Part shown: one piece after another, positions 25,801 to 38,427 of the stretch
Layout of the letters: each line of letters opens with the position of its first letter
How positions within the stretch are numbered: the first letter of the stretch is position 1
Assembly (NCBI GenBank): GCA_026874595.1
Contig: CM049309.1
Location: forward strand, 24,183,033 to 24,247,032
Direction of reading: 5' to 3'
From: Sipunculus nudus
Lineage: Eukaryota; Annelida; Sipuncula; Golfingiida; Sipunculidae
Length of the DNA: 64,000 nt
Program-made: the position numbers and the translations under genes
The notes under the pieces: model-generated
Database searches by the model: none
What the model was told of the DNA's origin: nothing
What the model saw: only the letters and a program-made list of their open reading frames with translations

Positions 25801-28800
25801 GAGAGCAGAATGCCCTTGGGGATGGCCCCGCCCTTGCTTCGATGGCAACATTTTGAAATTCCGACTGAACATCGATGCATTGAACAGTGTTCTAACAGTG
25901 GATTATGACCCTTAAATTCAATAGAAATAACATATCATAATAATAACATATAATTCGTACTAGGATCGATATCGCCTACAATGGCAAATTCAGTTAATGA
26001 AGTACTGAGCAAAGTACTTACTTATCGGTACTTATACTGAAGCATAGAAAATATGTGAGGCCTGACATGAGCAAGTGGCAATAGAGAATTCTGGACCTTG
26101 GTTCGCATAAAGAAGCATGCATGGATGGTGTGAACAAGCACAGCCGCGAACCAGATCGCAAGTCTCCCGCACTTATTCAATAATATTTTAACGTTGACAC
26201 TTGATTACCTGCTATCTCAAGATATACGGAGAGTATACTGATAAATTATTAATAATTATCATTACCGTGTTTGTCACTTTTTTTCATTTTCTGTGTGTAA
26301 ATATTTTGTTGGCAATATGACATTTAAATTGCCTGGGAAGGCCTTTGATCATATGGTCTATCAGTCCTTATTTTACAGATTCTACTGTACGGGGCCTGGA
26401 CAGTCGAGGGGCTATGAGAGTAGATTGCAGTTGCCCGGGCCCGCCAAAGGTCGGTTGTTTTCCGTTGAGATTTAGCCCAACAAGGCTTAATAGAAGACAG
26501 CGCCTTGCAGTTGTGTTTCTTTCACAATCGATTGCGCTTTTCGGGAAGGTTCTCGGTAATATGGCCCAGCAGTGAGGTTGATTAAACATGCGGACCCCCC
26601 CAGGTGCGGTACACCTAACATGGTGGATGCTTATTGCGGAATCAACAATTATGAAACCATCATAGTTGTATGAATGACCAGTACAATTAGACCGTGTAAT
26701 GGTAGAAAGTACCCAAAAAAACTCTACAAGTGTTAAATATACACGTCAAAATACATCCGTTCGTGTCTTTGGTAGAAAATGGGTCTGGCAATATTACCGC
26801 GTTCTTGCCTTAATATTTTAATGAGAAATCATTCCTAACAATCCTTGTAAGCCTGCCGTGAACACAACAAACTTTATGAATTTGTTTTGAGCGGCCGTTG
26901 ATCGACTGGTACCCTGTAGGGACCCCTTAAAACGCCCGCTTTTTCCAGTTCCAACGGCGATTTTATCAAACCGGGGTCCCAGTCTAGATCCCGTTGCAAA
27001 GGACCGTGGGACAATTTAAATTATCATGGCGACTTTTTTTCTCTATGTAAACTTAAGAACTCTTTGTAAAGTTAACGATGAGTATGGCAATTGAGCATTG
27101 CGTAGGTGTTACAACCCTTTGAGAACTTTCATTAAGCATTCAAAAACAACTATCTATAATTATCTTCTGCTGAAACCGCCTAAAAAGTCACGTATACGAC
27201 TGAAAAGGGGTCTCCTGTTTGGAACCTTACACGGCCTTTTCTTAAGGTCAATTTCAAGAGTGATGTAGAGTAGCAGAGCGAATCAGAATAAAGCGTCTTG
27301 GGAAGAGACAAGGTGGACACCAGGGTAATCGTGCATGTGTCACCGTCGTCTCAGATAGTTCGAAACAGAAATTCTGCAAATTGTACGTATGGTTACCCCT
27401 AGCAGTTTTTAAAGTTAGTTGATTATGAAAAGAGTAGCCTATATATATACTGAAAGGAGGTAGAAAGATATAAAAAAGAGATAGTCTAGTTTAAATTTAA
27501 AAATGTCCATACTTGGAGGTCCATATTTGGCAAACACATCTTGTCGGCCGTTTCTGATGATGTTCTGTTGAAAATAACAGATCTTGTTAAGGATCCTGAG
27601 GCATTCATCTTGGCGGTCCCCAGACTCGTCGGGGGGAGGGGGAGGGATGCTGAACTTTTAACACACAGATAGATCGTCTGCTTTATGCTAGCTACAGAAG
27701 CAACCGTGATGACGTAAAAAGGTTCAGATAGCAGGTCCTAAAGCTACGGATTCGAAAGATAAGAAGGATTTGGGAACCTATGTTGTTGAACACAAATGTT
27801 TCAATAACAATTAATTGATTGGTATATCATATCATTCGAGGTAACGGAAGGACGGGACAGACCAGTTTGCTGGTTCATTCATCGTCTGAGCTTCCCGGGC
27901 ACACTGCGCAAAATCGGACTCACAAGGAACGACTCTTCTGGCTAGGGTTTGTTGGCGTCAAACGCTACAGCCCACAATGCACCAGGGCTTCAACATACAC
28001 AGATTGCGTCGGTATAAATGTAGCGATGAAGGTATGTGGTCCATTCAAGTACGCTGGATACGAACTGTTTCATGGCAAATTAAATAAACATGGGCGTTTC
28101 TGTGGTAAGGACTTCATGTAATAAGTAACATTTTGTGATCATACGCGTGTGAAATGTAAATAGAAGGTGATTCCTTGACAGTTGAGTCAATAGTTCCGGC
28201 TTTCCAACACTGCCTAACAGGAAGAGGTTGGTTGTGAGTAGAGACGACTTCTGTCGCAAGGGTGATTCCCGGCACAACAGTGAGACACGACAAAACATCA
28301 GACATTCCGCGACTAAACCGCGTCAGTTGCATATAGGAACTGAAAGCTAGACGCTCATTTATTAGGTATCATGCATTTTGTGTATGGTTACATTAAATAT
28401 AATTCAACGGACAGTGCCTCGAACTCGCCAGGGACTTTTCGTAATAGAAGATACAAAATAATTAGTACTATACTGCATGCAGATCAACCTGTTGTGTTTG
28501 AAGACGAAGGATTTATAAGGAGTTAAACGATTTATCAACATAAAAACACGCATTACTAGTCGTGAGTTTCCCTATCAGCGTATAATCCGTGGAATAAGCC
28601 CTCGGATTACAGGAAACAAATTTCTTAGAAAACTTAGACGCAATTCTATATAGTACATATGTATATAGGCTTTGTTTTCATGCATGCATGTCGTTGCATT
28701 CACTTCGCCCTATACAGAGTTCACAAGTTACATATCACAGACAGGAGAGTCGTAAACTATGCTTAATATTTAGAACCATTTGAATTTGGTCTACGTATTC

Positions 28801-31004
28801 TCAAAGTGTAAAGAAACTAACAACAATGTGAAAAATTAAGCAAAAAATGCACAGCATTTTCCAAACAACTCATAAGAAAGAAGCGCTCTATGAAACCAAA
28901 CACAGTAAGCTTTAGAATGTGATATGCTATAGGCGGCATTTGGTTTATTTTGATCCGCAAAATAGACAAGGCTACCAAACGAAATCCCAATGTTTATTCC
29001 GTTAAATTTATGATGATTTCATTTAACTATTTGTGTGGCGAGCGGGTGTGACGAAACTTTTACGCCTAAGATAGGCGTTACATGAATCTGTCAGACTCTG
29101 AGTTACACAGTCAAGATCCCACAAATACAAATTATGTCCACGCAGCCAGCGGAAGCCGGCCCCTCGTTAGACATAAGGAATGAGTTCTCGCGAAATGCCA
29201 CACACACGCACACAGCGGGCTGACTCGTTAAAGTGTCCAGTCTACATTGAAATATGTCTAAGAAACTGCCATATAAGACCCGATAGCAATATTTCATTCA
29301 TGATTGATCACATGTTCAAGCACGAGCCAAAGAGACCAATAACGTTTTGCTTTTTATTTTGGCAGCTACAAGTATATGTTAACATGTGTACAACAGCTGT
29401 ACAGGTGATGTTAGCACTTTTATATCTAAAAATTAATCTCGAATTAGAATGTAAACCCAGCCGAGTGATTATAGTTCCTGAAGTAAGCTATACATAAAAC
29501 GGATATTCATAGAGATGTCCATTAATGATTTATTCAAAATGTTTAGTTAAGGACAATGAATCTGCGGTCGCAGTAGGGGGAATATGTCTTAATTATGATT
29601 GAACCATAATTACTCAATAAAATCACATATCCATATTGAATATTGTCATACATTTCGGGGATTAGAGTAATGAGAATTGGATTTCTATTTAGCAAGCTAA
29701 TGTGGTTAATGGATAAAAAGGCGAGAGGGAGCGAGGGGAGGAGAACACCCGTCAGTTCTGTCTCTATGTGTATATGTAAAAAGTCAATATCTACCTCAGT
29801 AGAAAGTTTACATGGTGGCTGTCGAGGAGCATCTGACGTCATACATCATCACGATAAACACTGTACGTGAGATGTGCCTGTAAAAGTTAATCCATCTCAG
29901 ATGTGGACGTGGATGCCCCGGTATAGCACGGTGGGTGGGATGTTAAGTCGGTTTGGTAGTGATTAAAGAACACACGCGAGCAGTTAATTAATGATTAATG
30001 ATTGAGAGGGCACAGGAAGTCGCTGAGAAATAAACATATTAAATAATATACATGTATTCAGGAAAGATTAACAAAAGTCAGACTTCATGGATAGCATGTG
30101 AGCTGCAGGGGGTGTCAGTTTGTCGGCGATTTGTGTCCTTGAAATGACTATGATTTGTATAATATGTACAAACCTCTCGTTACAAGCCTCTCTTGCGTTT
30201 TCCCTCTGAACGGGGCCGAATTCAAGTCTGCGTGGTTCCTGATAGGTGACGTAGAAGGTTTCTGATAGATAGCCTTTTGGTGTAAACAGTACTTTTATTG
30301 AATATATCAATTAAGATTGAAAAACATGGCGTACCCCGATATAAATTCCTTTCTCGATACATACATGATGTGATACAATATAATAATATTTAAATATAAT
30401 AAATGATTACCATGGTAACGATTATAAGTTACACTTCTCTACAATTCTTTGTGTATTAATAACGAGAAAAAATGTGGTGAAATAAACTGATGTATAAGAT
30501 GTAAAATAAATTTAAATCATAGAAATTGTGTGTGAAATCCATATGAAGAACAAATGTACAAAGATGTTTGTAATCTTCGCGAAATAATGTCAAATTTCCT
30601 AGGATGTGTCCACGGGGGGTAATATGGAAGATTATAGGACGCACTAGCTTGGCATCGTCCAGCTATTTCAAGACAAAAACCAGGCTTGGTCAAGAAGAGT
30701 CATGGCAACGGTTGAGCGGCAAAATTATCAGCAAAAATTTAGATTCCAGTTAATCTATTTACATATGACAACATATATGCTGATAAAAGGCGCTGTGTAC
30801 AGCAGATACGGCCGGGGTCAGATTAATTGACAGTCCAGCGTTTCTTGAGACAGCTCTTCAACCGCTATATAAAATGTGATGTGTGCACGAATTATACACA
30901 CATGCATGCATCGTTTGTGATCAGGGCTGTTCTTCACCAAAAATATATAAAGATTGTCCTCTCATCTTTGAAATGGCTGGCTCTCTAAGAACCGTAGATA
31001 TCTA
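25801..31004. other. Long stretch without supported gene
   Basis: A less AT-rich patch at 26390-26620 is open in both strands but shows no domain. A plus-strand frame of 100 codons at 27819-28121 has no recognisable motif; it could be a small exon or chance. A palindrome TTACCATGGTAA lies at 30407-30418. I see no transposon ends or arrays. Confidence 0.4.
30406..30419. promoter_or_regulatory. X-box-like palindrome (possible RFX site)
   Basis: ATTACCATGGTAAC matches the general RFX X-box form GTNRCC, short spacer, RGYAAC with one changed end base. A single site of this length is weak evidence, since no gene is recognised nearby. Confidence 0.2.
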
Positions 31005-31695
31005 TCTATAACCGGGGTTCAGTGATCAGGTAACGATAGCATTATCGCTGAAAATCAAAGGAATGTTCATATCAATTATCTGTAAGGTATAATTTTGACA
31101 CAATTTAACAAAAGATATGTCAATCTTTTTATATGATTTTAAAGTGATTTTTTATTATGTAACCAATATCTGTTTCCACCTAAAGCGGCGCAAGGATATA
31201 AAATTAACAGAACACACTATATATACAACTGATGAAATGGAACGTTATTTGTTTGACTGTATAATCCAGTAAATAATCTATTAAACAGATCGTTTTTAAA
31301 CATCAGTAAATAACGATCAATAACCAGGGTTTGGTGATCAGCTATCGATAACAATATCATGCAGGTAACAGCTATCGATATCAGCTATCGATAATAATAT
31401 CAAATGCTGATATATATTATCTGGAAAGGAATATTTTGACACCATTAAATACAGCTACCGGTATGTCTTTCTTTTATATGAATTAATAGCGTTTTTATTA
31501 TGTAACCAAGTCCCGTTAGGCCACCGAAAGCGTCGCTAGGATGAATGCGTATAAGTATAAACTTACCAGAACATATTACATACTTCTAATGACATGTCCC
31601 GAATGAGACGTATATATCAAAGATATTTCTTTGACTATATAGATTCATTAGCTTAACAACCTGTTAAATATATCTTTTTTAAACATCAGTCAATC
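31005..31695. repeat. Ancient tandem duplication, two units of about 315-370 bp
   Basis: The left unit (about 31010-31318) and right unit (about 31319-31690) share ordered blocks. These include ATAACC.GGGTT..GTGATCAG, then TTTTGACAC, then TTTTTATTATGTAACCAA, then AAAGCG.CGC.AGGAT, then ACCAGAACA or ACAGAACA, and finally TTTTTAAACATCAGT. Differences are many, so the duplication is old. No protein frame spans either unit. Preservation of several blocks could be chance or could mark regulatory sequence. Confidence 0.75.
31343..31393. promoter_or_regulatory. Cluster of three TATCGATA sites
   Basis: TATCGATA occurs at 31343-31350, 31373-31380 and 31386-31393, each preceded by AGC. This octamer is the Drosophila DRE/DREF motif and contains ATCGAT, a core also bound by Cut/Onecut homeoproteins. 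Three in 51 bp is unusual. The left duplication unit has only the degenerate GTAACGATAGC at the same place. Whether it is functional is unknown. Confidence 0.3.
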
Positions 31696-31936
31696 AATCT
31701 GAAAAAAAAACAGCCTAGGTGCACAGTGAAGACGAGGGAATGGATTATTAAATGACTTACATTGAAGTATAATCAAACGCGCTTCGATAAATGTATGATA
31801 AAATGACTACTTTCGATATATATATACAACATGTCAAAGTGCTATAGGCGTTTTCATATAAGAAGGGATACGTATACTCCCCGGTTCATGTCAGGTCCGA
31901 TGTTACTTGCTAATTGTGATAAGAAAACTCGCACCT

Positions 31937-31938
<2 letters not shown>

Positions 31939-31980
<42 letters not shown>
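31939..31980. repeat. (AT)n microsatellite
   Basis: About 21 AT dinucleotides. Confidence 0.96.
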
Positions 31981-31983
<3 letters not shown>

Positions 31984-32076
31984 TGTGACAGCCCGGCTCG
32001 CGTTGAAACTTCTGTGTTTTAAGCCGGCCTGATATAATGCTTCTCTGGGTCAGATTAAAGTAGACTGGATTTTAAA

Positions 32077-32268
32077 CAGGGGCGGATCCAGAATTTAGGA
32101 AAAGAGGGGGTCCAACCAAGGAGGACTAATGAAAAACTTAAAAAAACAGATCAACAGGTCCGAAAAAAAAGCAGGAGGGGTCCAGGCCGCTAAAAATGGC
32201 ATCCAACGGATGAAAAGGAGGGGGGGGGGGTCCGGACTTCCTGGACCCCTCCCCTGGACCCGCTTCTG
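32077..32268. mobile_element. MITE with CAGGGGCGGATCCAG ends, copy 1
   Basis: 192-bp element. The left end is CAGGGGCGGATCCAG and the right end reverse-complements to CAGAAGCGGGTCCAG. Subterminal G-rich tracts pair with C-rich tracts near the opposite end. It is flanked by TTAAA on both sides (32072-32076 and 32269-32273), a 5-bp target-site duplication. A second copy at 55733-55884 has the same ends and a different 5-bp duplication, so this is a mobile family. CAG-type ends resemble hAT, and hAT lineages with 5-bp duplications have been named; that assignment is tentative. No coding capacity. Confidence 0.8.
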
Positions 32269-33480
32269 TTAAATATTTCAATTTTTAATGATTAAAGTTT
32301 TTAGAACTTGAATTTTGTGTGATGTCTGTCAATGGGTTGAGTGCAGCAATTGCCGTATCACGAAGAAATGTATTAAATGATTGGTGAATCTGACTGAATC
32401 ATATTTTGCTGCTTTATAAAAACATGTGAAGCTAGTTTAGCCGTAATCCCTCATATAAAACGGTGATTTATGTATCACTTAAGATATGACTATTGGTTGA
32501 AGCGATATGTTTTTTGAGTGTTGAAGAAAGAAAAGTTAGGCATTTGATTGTCGATTAGGCCCGTAGTATTATGATTTGTCAGTTCCTTTGTTGACGTGGT
32601 TTAGAGGCCGCTGGTTAATTGGATAATCGTGTTGAGCTCTATAGACGGCTGCTGAGCTCACGCAGTCTGATCCCTCGAGTCAACGACAATCTTTGATGCA
32701 TCGAAATATTCCTGTCACATAGCAGTTTGCTGTTGATTAATTTAATTAGGATTATTAATGACGTTATTAGTAAATGTGTCCATTACTTTATTTGGGAATG
32801 TTAAACACTTTACAGCCCCCTGGTGAACAGTGTTTTAGCGGGACAAGGGCAGAAGCTGGCATGTTTATGGAGGGCGAGGAAGGCTTGTTACAGGGGGATT
32901 TAAACAGCAGTTTGAACCTAATCGGTTAAAAGATGACGACACGCGGTCCCTGTCTTGATTGGATGAGTGATGACGCTTGATTTGATGAAGATGAACAAGG
33001 GGCTATGAATAGACTTCACCAGCCTATTGTGTCAGCATCCACATAAAGCACCTGTCAACATCCACCATTAATTCTAATAGTCCTGTTCAAAAATTAACAT
33101 CCTATTTAATACAGCAAATGTTTACTGAATAAAACCGAAAAAATAAAGTGACATTGCTTTATGTGTTAAATTAAATTAAGATACAAATTATCATAGAGAT
33201 TCATTTGAATCTCTGTAAAAATGTCTGTTGTACTTGTGCTTGTCTAGTTTTTTTTTTTTTTTTTTAATATACAGTTTAGAATGTTTAAATGGTATACAAC
33301 CGTGATTATTTATGACAAGACGGGATGTGTCTTCTTTGTTTGCGTGCGCACCCACTTGTATACCTCATTTTTACAGCACCAAAGACACTATGTTAATGGT
33401 AGATTATCAGAAGTGCACATGCATGATCAGACAGTTTCTGTCTATCCACCCGTCGAAAAATACGCATTCGTAGAGTGTAA
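32269..33480. other. No gene supported
   Basis: AT-rich unique sequence with a poly-T run at 33249-33266. No frame with a recognisable domain. Confidence 0.5.
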
Positions 33481-33490
33481 CATGACCTGA

Positions 33491-33783
33491 GGCCCGTTTC
33501 CACGTACGCTTTTTTGCGCGCTTTCTGGACGCAGAAAAGTCGAGACAGTTCAAACAGGTTGAAGCATTTCCATGTACGCTTTTCATCGCGCTTGCATTCA
33601 TGGCGATGATAAAAAGTCGATTCCTGTTCGACTTTTCTGCTCGCTTTTTTGTTCAGTACAGTAAAACAGTCAGTACCCGGGATTCAGCGAGGGGAAAAAT
33701 GCACATTGAACATATATTAAGCTCGGTTTTCAGCTTGTTGATTTCAAGCGCGATGAAATTTCAGCGTACATGGAAAACCGGCC
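33491..33783. mobile_element. PIF/Harbinger-like MITE, 293 bp
   Basis: The left end is GGCCCGTTTCCACGTACGCT and the right end reverse-complements to GGCCGGTTTTCCATGTACGC. Both arms continue to a GCGCGCTT or CGCGCTT block about 30 bp in. TGA flanks both ends (33488-33490 and 33784-33786), a 3-bp target duplication as in PIF/Harbinger, although TWA is the commonest site. An additional internal copy of CATTTCCATGTACGCTTTTC lies at about 33566. The plus-strand frame at 33600-33920 crosses the right end and is therefore not a gene. Confidence 0.7.
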
Positions 33784-33920
33784 TGAGAGTTCGTCTTAAG
33801 TTAGTATCTAGCTATAGCCATACATGCAACGTGGCTCGCTCACTAACCCCGTTGGGATATGAGAAACAATTCATTGTCCCCTTTACGCAAGACTACGGCG
33901 TCTTTTTTTTTAGTTCTTAA

Positions 33921-34211
33921 TATTCCTAACAAAAGGCGGTGAGACGATTTAGCCACTTTGATTGGTGGAGAAATCAATACTCATGGATGAGAGGCATCCG
34001 GTACGTCAAATGTTTTATGGAGTTTTGCTTGTGAGTCAGCAAGACTCCCCTCGTTCACAACCTGCTGCAATTGATGTCTCCATGTCATTCTTTCTTTTCT
34101 TTTCGAGTTCTCGAAAGGATCTGCTGACTTTTGATCCTTAACTGATCGTCATGGCTGGGTGTCTCTCCGTTAGTCTATAATCTAATATTAATCCACAAGG
34201 AAGCACTCTGT
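33921..34211. other. No feature seen
   Basis: Unique sequence between the MITE and the 35-bp array. Confidence 0.5.
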
Positions 34212-34950
34212 GTTTACATCTGTGCTGTATACAACGTGCCAGTTTATTGTCTATCTGTCCCGAATACAACGTACTAAGTCATTGTTCATTCTGTACCGTA
34301 TATACATGCAGCGGGCTAAGTAATGGTCCATCTATACTGTATACAACGTGATAGGTTATTATCCATCTGTAGGTCTGTACCGTATAAAACGGGTTCACTT
34401 ATTGTCCATCTGTCGTTCTGTACCGTATGCAACGGGCTCAGTTATTGTCCATCTGTACTGTATACAACGGGCTCAGTTATTGTCCATCTGTACCGTATAT
34501 AACGGGCTCAGGTATTGTCCATCTGTACCGTATAAAACGGGTTCAGTTATTGTTCATCTGTACCGTATATAACGGGCTCAGTTATTGTCCATCTGTACTG
34601 TATACAACGGGTTCAGTTATTGTTCATCTGCACCGTATATAACGGGCTCAGTTATTGTCCATCTGTATCGTTTATAATGGGCTCAGTTATTGTCCATCTG
34701 TACCGTAGATAATGAGCTCAGTTATTGTCCATCTGTACCGTATATAACGGGCTCAGGTATTGTCCATCTGTACCGTATAAAACGGGCTCAGTTATTGTCC
34801 ATCTATACCGTATATAACGGGCTCAGTTATTGTCCATCTGTACCGCATACAGCGAGATAAATTAATGTCCATCTGTACCGCATGCAGCGGATTAAGTTAT
34901 GGTCTACCTGTACCGTATACAGCGGGATAAATTATTATCCTTATATGCTA
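34212..34950. repeat. 35-bp minisatellite
   Basis: About 21 copies of a unit containing GTTATTGTCCATCTGTACCG and TATATAACGGGCTCA. Units start at 34441 and 34476, an exact 35-bp step. The outer copies (34212-34380 and 34840-34950) are diverged. Overlapping open frames at 34348-34642 arise because the unit lacks stops in more than one frame. Confidence 0.94.
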
Positions 34951-37881
34951 TATATACCAAAATCAAGACCAATTTATTCAAGTCCAGTTAAAATACTATG
35001 TTTCCTTACGGTCAACACAGCCAATGCCAGTAAAAAACGATCTATGGTAAGAATTATCTTAATCGTGAGACCTAGGTGACTGTATTCCAAATATCATATG
35101 GAAGCTGGAATTAACATATGTGGTTAACCGTCTATTTATTTATTATAATATATTTCAACAGGATAGCCCATTCTGCTATAGGGCAAGTGTTGTTTTTCAA
35201 AGAGATCCTGCTACAATTTAAAACATACGGTACACTTGACATAATATGTAGGTCTTTTGGATTACACAAAAACTCGAGAAATGAGAAAACATGAGTTTAA
35301 CGCATATTTAGACAGCATTCAAATATTATCAAATTTTGGTCATCGAAATTGGTTACCAAATTAGTAAACTGTATATGAAGTAAAATGTCAGATTATGGCA
35401 TTTTCTTTAACATCAGCCCTTTGATCTTGGTTCAATAAGTCAGTCAATATAATCTTAGGTAACTTTGGTAATGTCACCTGAATCAATTACATATTTGTGC
35501 AACATTATTCTACTTTGTATTGCGTTGTGTTGTGTAATCTTCGTTAAACAGATTTCCCCACTTGTGTAGAAGAGTTAGTACCCCGTTTTAGAACGAAATA
35601 CTGGCAGATATCATAAAAGTCGAAGGAGAAAACGCTATATTTCATGTGTGTTAACCAGGCCGTTATGTGAATAGGTCCTTTTAACGTTTTCGTGACCTCT
35701 ATATTGTAAGCCGACTTATACAAGTGTATTTAATACCAGTGCAGCGTAGCAAAAAAACAACTACAGCTTTATACACATAAATGTTCCTGAATGAATATTG
35801 TTATTTCGGAAAACACTTTACAGTACACATGTGTAATGCTGTTGTAACGAACGTATGTAATATGTTATATTTTTTATTATTTTTAGATCACGCGAATTTG
35901 GATTCCTACGTCACTAGTAGTTAGTGTATGATACCCCCACCAGAGGTCACTTCGGACTGGTACAGCACGCTCTCTCCTGTTAGAACACGTGGATTATTAT
36001 AAAACATACTAAGCTGTAGAATATTTATTATGCCATCAAATCTGCATCAAATAATTATATTTACTGGTGAACATAATATTTCCTATTTCTTTTCCACATA
36101 ATTCTAATTTACATCGCGCGTTCTTTTATAAAGTCCTGTGACCACCGCACCTGCGGTTCCTTGGTGTGTAATAGGCCCCATTACAGGTCACAACATCGAG
36201 GAACCCCTAAAGGAGCACTAGTTTGTGAGTGATACACGGCCTTCCGACTGACCCTGTCGGACCGTGGGGGGGGGGGGGGGGGAGAGATTATGTAAAATTC
36301 TCATCACTCGGATTCTTCCTGGGTCGGAGCATGTGTAAAACCATCATGTCAGACACAACATGTCATTGCCACTCCCAAATATGCAATATGTTTAGCCACG
36401 AGAATACGTTTTACGGGACAAGTAATGAAATTCTAGTCTCACTGAGAGATTTTCTGTCAATGTAAGCAAATCAATTTTAAAAAAAATAATAAAACCAACA
36501 TGTCTTACTAGATTTAAGTAATTTCTTAATGCAGTCCATGACGGTACACATTAAGCTGGCAGGACTGGTCCCCCCGCATGACCTGACTATATGTTTCAGT
36601 GTTTCCTTTGCAATGAACTATCCAATGCGTTAAGACCCTCTATAGTATACATTTTCTGAAAGCTAAGAAGATTCTCTACGTTTTGGTAAAAAAAATAAAC
36701 TTTCCCTTGGAGGAACATATTTGAATCTATAAGCGTTTTAATTTAATTTTAAAATTTAACCAAAAACGTTTATTCCAGCACATCTAAAGCAGATAAAAAA
36801 TTAAGATAAAATTTTCAAGGCTTTTTGTGAGTTAAGTTTAAAAATTACTATTTTACAGGTTATTTAATTTTGAAACCCTGATAAATCATTTTATTTTTTA
36901 AGTCTTCCTAAAAAAATCCTTCCGATTTAGTTAAGGCGTAAATAAAATAAAACGCTTTTAAGGTAAAACATTTACAAATATATATCCCAAAGATGTTTTA
37001 TTCCGGACAAGTAATTACTGAGGAATAACGCTCTAAAGATAAGGTGTTCAGGTGAAATGAAGTTTTTTTGGAGAAAATGGCCAAAAACTACATTCGAGGA
37101 GATCATTTGGTCTCCAGACGTAACTAAGCACAACTACATGTTGACAGTCACATGTATTTGGACAAAACGGTAGTTCTTATCAAACTATGGCATAATATCA
37201 TGGATTAGTTTACCATTGTGTTTTAAAAAACGAATTAAAACGATTAAAGTTTGTCCTGGCACGAGAGCGACCAGTCAAACACACCTGCCCTGGCTACAGT
37301 AGGCGAAGCTTACAGTTTTGGCTGAGTGGCAAGGTGGGCTTGAGTACCCGACAGCCGGGATCCGCGTTAACAGGTGCTGAGCCGGGCAAAATTAAAAACC
37401 GCGTGTTTTAATACACAGAAGCTACGGGAGCGGGGTATATGGCCATTAAGGGAGAACGAGGATTGATTTACTTATCACGGTTTACACTCTTTATACTAAG
37501 TATGTGTTTGGGATTTGACAATAGAAATTAGTTTATAACGATCATGCAAATCTTGCATACAAATACATGCACATGAGAAGTCTTGACTTATTGTTTCTTT
37601 GAGGGAAGCAGGGAGACGATGGTTTGTAACATTCATACATCATGCATACACATTCAAATCATAGAAAGAGCCCGATTTTCTTATTATAAGGTTTATTTAC
37701 ATTTAATCAATAAATGATAATCAATTAATCTACATATAACAGCGTCCAAGAAAGTCTGGAGGGTCACCGCACAGGTCCCCTGAAAATAAGATGCATTATA
37801 AACCAGATATGCCGAATATTAAGATCCAAAATAAAATATATCATTTATGACTACAGACATATTTATGATAATATATATGAG

Positions 37882-37888
<7 letters not shown>
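34951..37888. other. No gene supported
   Basis: AT-rich sequence with a 17-base poly-G run at 36266-36282. No domain, transposon end or array recognised. Confidence 0.5.

Positions 37889-37889
<1 letters not shown>

Positions 37890-37936
<47 letters not shown>
37890..37936. repeat. (TA)n microsatellite at the retrotransposon's left edge
   Basis: About 23 TA dinucleotides end three bases before the 5' LTR. No target duplication of the retrotransposon can be matched here. Confidence 0.95.
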
Positions 37937-37939
<3 letters not shown>

Positions 37940-38101
37940 TGTAGTGCCGAAGTTCCATCTAGCGTGAAATTCTAGTACTAACGCATAACCCTGTGTTTAT
38001 AGTGAGGGTAGCGACATCTGATGGGCTTAATAGTTTAATGTGTTTAGCTGATGATGTCACAAAAACTGTTGCATGTTTAATTGTTATGTCGAGTTGGTAG
38101 G

Positions 38102-38111
38102 ACGCATGCGC
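38102..38111. promoter_or_regulatory. NRF1-like palindrome in 5' LTR
   Basis: ACGCATGCGC differs from the NRF1 core GCGCATGCGC by one base. The 3' LTR retains the full core at the same position, so the site was probably part of the element's promoter. Confidence 0.4.
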
Positions 38112-38169
38112 TTAGTTGATATTTATGTTTCTGTGATAATATCTAGTCAGTTGGTCCCCAACCCGGGCC

Positions 38170-38175
38170 AATAAA
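38170..38175 (+). promoter_or_regulatory. LTR polyadenylation signal
   Basis: AATAAA, conserved with 42752-42757 in the 3' LTR. It lies about 70 bp before the LTR end. Confidence 0.6.
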
Positions 38176-38222
38176 GATCATATAAACCGTTTAAAAAGAC
38201 TTCTGGACTTCAAAATGAATGT

Positions 38223-38289
38223 GTGAAAGAGAGCAACACTACAAAAGGGCGCCCAAGTAGGGCCATTTTGTAGTGTTGCTCTCGTTCAC
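38223..38289. repeat. 24-bp hairpin enclosing the primer-binding site
   Basis: Left arm 38223-38246 (GTGAAAGAGAGCAACACTAC plus AAAA) and right arm 38266-38289 pair over 24 bp with one mismatch. The 19-base loop is exactly the primer-binding site. The left arm is the last bases of the LTR plus AAA, so the right arm is an inverted copy of the LTR end. Confidence 0.9.
38247..38264 (+). other. Primer-binding site, tRNA-Lys-like
   Basis: GGGCGCCCAAGTAGGGCC begins three bases after the LTR end. It resembles the TGGCGCCC type of primer site that pairs with the 3' end of tRNA-Lys, with the first T changed to G. Its position directly after the CA of the LTR supports the call. Confidence 0.65.
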
Positions 38290-38314
38290 TTATTATACCT
38301 CTTGTTAAATGGCC

Positions 38315-38367
38315 ATTATTTGGAACTCAAAATACATGTACATGTACATCTTTTGATACCAAATAAT
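38315..38367. repeat. Inverted repeat in the leader
   Basis: ATTATTTGG and CCAAATAAT flank a partly paired AACTCAAAA/TTTTGATA stem and a TACATGTACATGTACAT core. It lies where gag would be expected and could mark the scar of the deletion. Confidence 0.6.
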
Positions 38368-38427
38368 GTAGAACCTGAACAAATCAACGAAGGTTTATAA
38401 AATTCAAATAGATTGGAAGGGGGTTAC

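Larger units (their letters stand above)
37940..38243 (+). repeat. 5' LTR (304 bp)
   Basis: Begins TGTAGTGCCG and ends AACACTACA, so the terminal inverted repeat is TGTAGTG/CACTACA. It matches the 3' LTR block by block, for example TAGCGACATCTGATGGGCTT and TTTAATGTGTTTAGCTGA. It lacks about 25 bp present in the 3' LTR around ACAACACCCGGATT. It contains ACGCATGCGC at 38102-38111 and a polyadenylation signal AATAAA at 38170-38175. Confidence 0.92.

Noticed and set aside
27819-28121. 100-codon plus-strand frame as a gene
   Set aside because: No domain recognised and no supporting context; kept only as a remark.
33600-33920. 106-codon plus-strand frame
   Set aside because: Crosses the right end of a MITE; fortuitous.
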